A DNA stretch of 64,000 nucleotides from Nymphaea colorata (taxonomy: Eukaryota > Streptophyta > Magnoliopsida > Nymphaeales > Nymphaeaceae). A program made the translations under genes and the position numbers. Every line of letters starts with the position of its first letter. Position 1 is the stretch's first letter. This document shows positions 12,936 to 21,531 of the stretch, in pieces. The stretch spans positions 2,296,001-2,360,000 of the forward strand of contig NC_045141.1 in assembly GCF_008831285.2 (NCBI RefSeq). The letters run 5' to 3'. The notes under the pieces were generated by a model. It worked only from the letters and a program-made list of their open reading frames with translations. It was not told the DNA's origin and searched no databases.

Positions 12936-15900
12936 TCACAGCAGACTGTAAGGATCTAGTTCATAGAGTTCTTCAAGTCCAATGAGGAGTCCAACAGCAT
13001 GAACCTGTAAAGGAGCTTTTGTGGCCAATAGGCAGCTTCTTTTATAAATAAATCCATTGGGTCTTTGTTAGACCTTTTGTAAAATATACATGCCTAAATT
13101 GCCAGTCATCAACTTAGCCAATTCTGATCAGTTATCAACATACAATATTAAATTTACTCTGAAAAATGTACCAAATCCCCTAAATTCCAATACAGAAGCA
13201 AAAGAACCAGACCACTTAGTAACATGCAGCAATAATGATGTTCTACTGGCAGATAAGTGTTCAACCTGCAGAGAAAGCATCTTTAGTAGCAGCAATTCTA
13301 TGCTGATTCTCAATTAAGAGACACCATTAATTGGTCATGATTCACCACAGTTTGTGATGTGAAGTCTCTATCGACTGTACATGCAAAGGTTTTTTTTCTC
13401 GCAATGATGTACCAAGTGAAACATGTTTCAGAGAACCAAGAAAGGTACAAGGCAAAATACAAAACCTGTGGACACTAACTGAATTCTAAAATCCCCCAAC
13501 TCAAGAAGGATTCTGAAATGCATCAATTTTCACTCCACAAAGAAATTTCCTATGGAATTGTAATAGCAGGCTTGCATTTTTTACAGGGACTAAGTAGTTA
13601 GACTCTTTTAGGTTTTCCATTTCAGCACAAATTTTGGGGTAATATGTGTGTTTTCATGTGAATTCTTATGAGATGAGAATAAGAACCATGAACCAGAAGA
13701 CTAAAAAAATGCATAAATTCAAAAAGCACCCATAATTCTTGCCTTTGTATAGGTCCTAGGAAAGAGGGTTTTGAGCTCATCAAGGTCTTCATGCCATCTC
13801 GACTGTGTAACATAGATAACAGTTTCACTGTTAAAACCAATTTTCTGCAAAAAATTTCCAACTTCCAAAGCACTAAAGCATTTTTTTGTTCCATGGGCCC
13901 CTTCACATCCCTTCTGCTGCAGCATATCAAGCCTGAGATCTATGGCAATGAAGTGACCACCAGAATTATCTGTTATTGTTCTAAGCCTCTCAAGCATCTG
14001 GTCTGCCACATCATGAATATCTGACTGCAGTTCAAGGGTGCCAAACATTCCAAGGCAGAAGCATTGATCCAGTTCAGTCTTTTGCAACCCCCTTATTTTC
14101 ATGTTCAGTGAAGGAAAGAAACTAACAAGTTTGACATTCCTAGTCGATCGGTATATTGGTTCAATTTGCTCAGAAATAAAAGCTGCTGTAGGTCTATTGG
14201 GAATTCTCAAGGTGGCAGGCTTATCTGCAGTTACATCAGCAGGATCTGTTGCCACCTTAACAACAGCATTGACATTCTCAACGAATTTTTCCACATTATA
14301 TATTTCTTCAAATTTCCTGCAACAATAACTGATCATGAGAGAAACTCTTTGAAAAATTTAAGTGTTTAGTAGAATAATAGCCAATGATCCCAGCATCAAA
14401 AGGAAGAGAAAGAAAAAGTGTGTGGATGTTTGTTTCAGAGCAACATGTAGCTGATCACACAATTCATACTAGGTGATGCTTCTGATCTCACCAGGAATAA
14501 GCTCAATCACATGAAGACAACAAAATCAGGTTTGGACCATGTCAATCTTATGAAAATGCATATTACAAGACAGTAAAACCATGGAAAACTTCCATCTAGA
14601 GGGTAATGCCAAACTTCTCTGGAAGAGGTGGAAACTTGGACAAACTCATTTCTCATTTATGCAAAGATCATTTCATTTAGAATGGGAAACTCACTTCTAA
14701 GATAACTTATTTCCACTTCATTAGCCTTTCTTCATTTTTTACCATTCTGCCCCTACTTTTTTCCGAATTCATTTGCTTTTTTACAATAGTATATATGATA
14801 TTATATTGCTATAAGTACAAGATTAACCTTTCATTCACTTTTGTCTTACCATTTACTTATTTTCATATTGTTAATTAATTTACATCTTTTGCACTACTAT
14901 TTCACATATATATATATTTTTTTCTTATATAAATTTTCTATATACATATTTTGCTTCCTGCTTCCCAGCAATTTTTAACATCTGTTCCCCACTTCCACTG
15001 CGTGTTTTGCGTTCTGCATGCATTTCATACCTTGGTAACTATGGTAAACAGCGACCTTTATGGTTTAGAGACATACAATGGTGAGTTCTTGAGCTGTGTG
15101 TCTGTCCATCTTACATAGACATGGTTGATTATCAGACATGGACAGTTTCAGTTTTAAAAGGTGGCACGACTTGGAACAAAAAATACAATTCTTTGGAGCA
15201 GAAACAAAAGTGTCATAACTGTTGACGGGTTTTGTTGTTCGGGTCCGGATCCGTACCCGATCCGGTTTGTCCTAATTAGGACTACTTATACTTCTGTAAA
15301 CCCTAATCTTTGAGTTAATGAAGTGTTGAAGAGAGAGAGTGTCTGGAGGCTAGTGGGCACCAGACCTCCTCACCCGTGGTTTTTCTTCCCTCGAGTCGAG
15401 GGTTTTCCACGTTACATCTGTGTGCTTTCTTCTACTCTCGTGCACATTTTGTTTCTACATGGTATCAGAGCCGTCGGACTTGGAGAAAACAAAATCTGTT
15501 TTTTTGTTCTATGGTTGTGAAGTTCCAACCCTGACTGCCGCCGCCGCTACCACCGTCGCCGTCGCTACCACCACCGCTGCCGCTGCCCTTGCTGCGCCGC
15601 CGCTGTCCTGGCCGTGACCGTGACCACCGCCGCTGTCGCCGCACCGTGGCCGCGTGACTGCCTCCGTCGCTGCCCCGCCGTGGCTGTGACCGCTGCTGCG
15701 TCGCTGGTGTCGAGACTGCCGACGCCAACGTCTCTGCTGACGCCTCTGCCGACGCCGACGTCCGACCACCGACGCCGACGTCCGACCACCGACGCCGACG
15801 TCCGACGCCGTCGCCTCTTCTCGGCGCGCGCTGCCAAGCGCGGCCCTCTGCTTCCGCCGCGTCCTGCTGCTTCCGCAGCTTCCGCCGTTGATCCCCGACT

Positions 15901-18900
15901 GCGTCATCTCACCTCTTCTCTCGGTTACTGCTGCTGTGTGTGTTCTTTGGCAGCCACTTCTACCTCGTGATCATGGCTGACTCGTCTTCTTCTTCAGTCA
16001 ACACTACTCTGCCTGATGTTGTGTCTGCGCGGACTGATCATGTACCGGTTCAGGTTACCACCATTCAACTTACCAAGGAGAACTATTCCCGATGGTCTGC
16101 TGCGATTACCATGGGGATTGCTGGGCGAGGACGCATTGCCTATGTGAATGGGAGAAAGGTTGAACCTGCTGCAGATAGTCTGGCTTGGAATACATGGTTT
16201 CTTGAAGACAACCAGGTCAAAACCTGGATTGTCAATTCAGTGTCCCCGGATATCCAACCCCTCATTCTTCGTAAGAAGACTGCAAGGGATATGTGGATTA
16301 TTTTGGAGCAGATGTATGGCCAAAAGAAAAGGAAAGTTCGTGTGTATCAACTTATGAAGGATGTGTATTCCCTGCGACAAGGTGCTCTCTCGGTTGCAGA
16401 CTTTTATGCAGCATTAAAATCTAAGTGGGAGGACCTTGACTATCACTCTGATATTCCATGGAGGTGTCCTCACGACCAGATGCAGTACATGACTGATAAA
16501 TGGGAAAACAGGGTATTCCTTTTCTTATCAGGACTGAATGATGACTTTGAAAATATAAGGAGTCAGATTCTTAACTCTGACGAATCATTTAGTATTGAAG
16601 ATGTCTATTCCCGTGTTGAAGCTGAAGAACAGAGAAGGCTGCTCTCTAGTGGACGAAAGGGGGAAGAACAGTCTGCCTATGTTAGCCGTGCCCCTGTGGG
16701 AACTCCTCGTTCTTCCCGAAAATGTACTCATTGCAAAAAACTTGGTCATACTAGGGATTTTTGTTGGGACCTGTATCCAGAGAAGAAGGATAGTAGGGGG
16801 AGGTCTTCGAGTGGGAAGAAGCCTGTATCGTCTGCAACAAGTCTGAGTGATGGGAAAGGTTCTATTTCTGCAGAGCAGATTCGTGAGCTACGAGCATATT
16901 TGAGCAAGATTGATGTTGGTCAGGCAGATACACCAGATGAGGTGAAGATCAATCAGGCATTGGCTGTTTCAGGAGGAGAAGGTACTTCTTCTATGGGTGA
17001 ATGGATTGTTGACAGCGGTGCCACTCATCACATGACTGGCAACCCCAAGCTTTTCCATGACTACAAGCTATCCTCGGGAAAGGAACGTGTGTCCCTTGCC
17101 GATGGTTCCTTTACTTCAGTGGCAGGGAAAGGGAGTCTTTCCTTGTTAAATAATTTTTTAGTTCATGATGCCTTACATGTTCCTCATCTTCCCTTAAATT
17201 TGTTATCTGTTAGTAAGATTACCAAGGAACTGAAATGTGAGCTTATATTTTCTGAAAAACGTTGTGTTTTGCAGGACTTGGTGACAGGGAAGAGGATTGG
17301 GATTGGTTTGGTGTCTGATGGGCTGTATCGGCTTCCTATACGCGTTGTCACAGCTCTTATGTCAGCAGTCAGCAGAACAGAGAAGAAGGAGGAAGAGTGT
17401 CGTCAGTTATTTTTGTTTTGGCATGAACGCCTTGGTCATCTCCCATTTGGGATTTTGAAACATTTGTTCCCTGAACTATGTTCTAGTTTAAACATTTCCA
17501 TGTTATCATATGATGTGTGTCAGTTTGCGAAGCATGTTAGAGCTTCTTATCCAATTTCAAATAGTCGTTCTAATAAAGCTTTCTCCTTGGTTCATTCTGA
17601 TGTGTGGGGGCCTTCGGGCATTCATTCTCGTGGTGGTTTTCAATACTTTATAACCTTTATAGATGATTATTCAAGATGTACCTTTGTGTATTTGTTGAAA
17701 GATCGTAGTGAGGTGCCTCACATTATTGAAACTTTCATCCTCCTAGTGGAAAACCAATATGGAAATTCTGTCAAGACTTTTCGGTCTGATAATGCTCGTG
17801 AATATCTGTGTCTCACTGTTGAAGAATTCTTTCGAAAGAGGGGGATTGTTCATGAGACATCCTGTAGTTATACCCCCCCTCAAAATGGGGTTGCTGAGAG
17901 GAAAAATCGTCAGTTGCTCAATGTCACCCGAGCCATACTGTTCCAAAGACATCTCCCAAAATACTATTGGGGTGATGCAATCCTTACTAGTGTCTACTTG
18001 ATTAATCGCATGCCCAGTCGTGTGCTAAACGGTCGTACTCCATACTCTATGCTTCCAGGGAGTAGTCAACCTTTTCATCTTCCTCCTCGAGTCTTTGGAT
18101 GTGTGTGTTTCATACATAACCACAGCCCCAATGTGAAAAAACTTGATCCCAAATCTATTAAGGGCGTCTTTCTTGGGTATTCTTCCACTCAAAAAGGTTA
18201 TAAATGTCTAGATCCTACCACTGGTCGTCTTCACATTACCAAAGATGTCACATTCTTGGAACATGTCTCCTATTTTGGTGAGAATTCTCTTCAGGGGGAG
18301 AAATTAATGTCTATGGAAGAGTATTCTCCCACACAGGAAATTCAGTTTACAGACTTTATGGATTACAGGCGTGAAGAGAATCCTGTTGCCAAGGTGCTTG
18401 GCAAAGATGAAGATGGCAAAGATGAAGAGGGGACGACTACTGATGTACATGAACAGGAGAAGGAGGGAGAGCATCCTTTGGTGACAGAACAAGAGGGTAA
18501 TCGTATGTTTGGACAGGTGTATTCCAGGAGAAGAGCTTGTACTGACAAGGTGATTGATGATGAGGAGGTTACACCGAATCCCAATCCTACTTCTTCCTTG
18601 GATGATCCAAGTCGTGTTCAGAAGCAAGATGTTGGAAAAGAAAAGGAGGATCTTCCTATTGCCTTGAGAAAGGGGGTCAGGTCATGTACCCAGCACCCTA
18701 TTGGTAACTTCGTATCTTACTCTAGATTGAGCACTGACTATAAATGTTTTGTATCCTCCTTGGCTGTGGTTGTGATTCCCAGGAATGCTACAGAGGCTCA
18801 GGGTGACACTAAGTGGTCTCATGCAATGAAAGAAGAGATGGAAGCTTTAGACAGAAATCAGACATGGGAGGTGGTTGATATTCCTGAAGCAGCCCACTTG

Positions 18901-21484
18901 GTTGGGTCGAAGTGGGTCTACACTGTTAAGTACAAACCAGATGGTAGCATTGAAAGGTACAAAGCACGATTGGTGGCCAAGGGGTTCAGTCAGAAATATG
19001 GGATCGACTACTTAGAGACGTTTGCTCCTGTTGCAAAGATGAAGACTGTTAGAGTTATTATTTCATTGGCGGTGCTGAAGGGTTGGGAGATGTGCCAACT
19101 TGATGTAAAAAATGCCTTTCTCAATGGAGATCTCGAAGAGGAAGTGTACATGTGCATGCCACCAGGTTTTGAGAAGCCTGGAAAATGCTGTAAATTGAAG
19201 AAAGCTTTGTATGGGCTGAAACAGTCTCCCCGAGCATGGTTTGAACGGCTCAGACTTGTTATGAAGAAACATGGCTACAAACAAGGAAATGGAGATCATA
19301 CCCTGTTTGTAAAGAGAAGAGAGAGTAAAGTTACTCTACTATTGGTTTATGTTGATGATATGATTGTTACAGGTGATGATAAGGAAGAGATAGCAAGATT
19401 AAAGGGTTTACTATCTACTGAATTCGATCTAAAAGATCTTGGTAAGCTGAAGTATTTTCTGGGTATTGAAATTGCTAGATCAGGTACAACTCTTGTACTT
19501 AGTCAAAGGAAGTATACCCTGGATCTACTAAAGGAGACAGGAAAACTGGGATGCAGACCAGCCTCTACTCCTATAGATGCTGGGCATAAACTTGGTAGCA
19601 AAGATGGAGAACTGTTGGGTGAAGAAGCTAAAGGGAGATATCAACGTCTAGTTGGCAAACTGATTTATCTCACTCTGACTAGACCTGATATCACATTTGC
19701 TGTAAATGTGATGAGCCAGTTCATGCATGCACCTACAGATATGCACTTGAAGGCTGTAGATAGAATTTTGTGCTACTTGAAGAAGAATCCCGGAAAGGGA
19801 CTTCTATATGTGCAACAAAGATCTATTGAAGTTGAAGGGTATTCTGATGGAGACTGGGCAGGCTGTGTTGACACCAGAAGATCTACTTCAGGATACTGCG
19901 TCTACTTGGGGGGAAATTTGGTTGTTTGGAGAAGCAAGAGACAAGATGTGTGTTCCCGCTCGAGTGCAGAGGCTGAATATAGGGCTGTGGCTACTGGGGT
20001 ATCAGAATTGTTATGGCTGAAGATCTTACTGACAGATATTGGAATAGAGATTGAAGGGCCTATGAGGATGTATTGTGATAATAAGTCTGCAATTAACTTG
20101 GCTAACAACCCGGTTCTTCATGATCGAACAAAGCATGTGGAGATCGACCGTCACTTCATCAGAGAAAGAATTGATGCTAAGGAATTAACGCTACCTTACA
20201 TGAAGTCTGAAGACCAAACTGCTGATGTCCTAACCAAGGCCTTAAGTGTAACTCCATTTGAGAGAAATGTATCCAAGTTGGGCATGTTTGATATGTATGC
20301 CCAACTTGAAGGGGAGTGTTGACGGGTTTTGTTGTTCGGGTCCGGATCCGTACCCGATCCGGTTTGTCCTAATTAGGACTACTTATACTTCTGTAAACCC
20401 TAATCTTTGAGTTAATGAAGTGTTGAAGAGAGAGAGTGTCTGGAGGCTAGTGGGCACCAGACCTCCTCACCCGTGGTTTTTCTTCCCTCGAGTCGAGGGT
20501 TTTCCACGTTACATCTGTGTGCTTTCTTCTACTCTCGTGCACATTTTGTTTCTACAATAACTATCTTTACACACCACTTAACAGAAACTATAGTTCCCAC
20601 AAAATAACAAAAAAATAGGCGTTGAACTTACTGAGACAACACAATGATAGTCCTTCGAGGCAATCAGTTCTCTTATCTGATACTGAAGCAGAAATTTTTA
20701 CCAAGAACATGATTCCCACTGTACTAGTGCCATAGTTACCTCTAAAGTCTAAAGCAAAATGACGTCTGCTGTACATTGTACTACAACTTGCATAAGGTGA
20801 ATTCTTTCATTTAAGCAACAAAATCACCTTTTTTCACCTGGGTTGCTTCCCTGGATGTCTGGTATCACCAAAGTTGCTCCCAGGTACCTGGCAACAACCA
20901 CTGCATCTGCAATCTGATCAGACACAATAAAGAAGGCATCAGAAGAAACCATGAGAAACATAGTGGCCTGAAAAGAAGCAATAACTTAAATTTAAGAGAA
21001 GAAGGTGAAATTTAAACCTCCCTCATTACCCCAAGTGTACGAGCGATCCAATTTAAACTTTTAATAAAGGGAGAATCACATTTCTTGAGGTTAATTGGCT
21101 AAAATATATCAAGCAAATCTACCAGATATAACAAAACTTTGCAGTAATATTTTTTCGTTCTTTTCTTCTTTTAAGTCATTCTCCAAGTCCACACCTGCTT
21201 GTTAAACCATGACAATGAGAAGCTTCCTCTAGCTGCAAAAGTCTACTTCCTGGGGAGCTTGTTTCCGAAGCATGTAAAATACATCCAGAACTTCATTGGA
21301 AACCATAGTCATCAATATGATTCTCAGCAAATTCTTAGGAAAAATTTTCTTGGAAAATTTTCTCCACAAAGTGGTTTTTCTCCGGTATATCTCCAAACTA
21401 TGTCACATGGGTGCAAGGTGCGGGTGCTGGTGTGGGTGCGGCAATTTTTCAAAAAAAAAAACTAGGTGTGGGTGCAGCAATGAT

Positions 21485-21531
<47 letters not shown>

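Larger units (their letters stand above)
15220..20556 (+). mobile_element. Complete young Ty1/copia LTR retrotransposon
   Basis: Two 240-bp LTRs (15220-15459 and 20317-20556) read base for base the same. They begin TGTTGACGGG and end TTTCTACA. The element is flanked by the perfect duplication ATAAC (15215-15219 and 20557-20561). The primer-binding site TGGTATCAGAGCCG follows the 5' LTR directly, and the purine tract GAAGGGGAG precedes the 3' LTR. The single gag-pol frame is open throughout. All structural parts for transposition are present except one integrase zinc ligand (see gag-pol entry). It lies antisense in intron 4 of the MSR-like gene. Confidence 0.97.
14317..20827 (-). other. Intron 4 of the MSR-like gene, enlarged by a retrotransposon
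   Basis: The intron is 6,511 bp. Removing the copia element and one copy of its 5-bp target duplication leaves about 1,169 bp. The remainder at 14317-15214 and 20562-20827 is ordinary AT-rich intron sequence with no other feature I can name. Confidence 0.8.

Noticed and set aside
15465-15970. Several arginine/serine/alanine-rich frames on both strands
   Set aside because: By-products of the GC-rich triplet leader of the copia element; no start context or family match, and overlapping frames are equally open.
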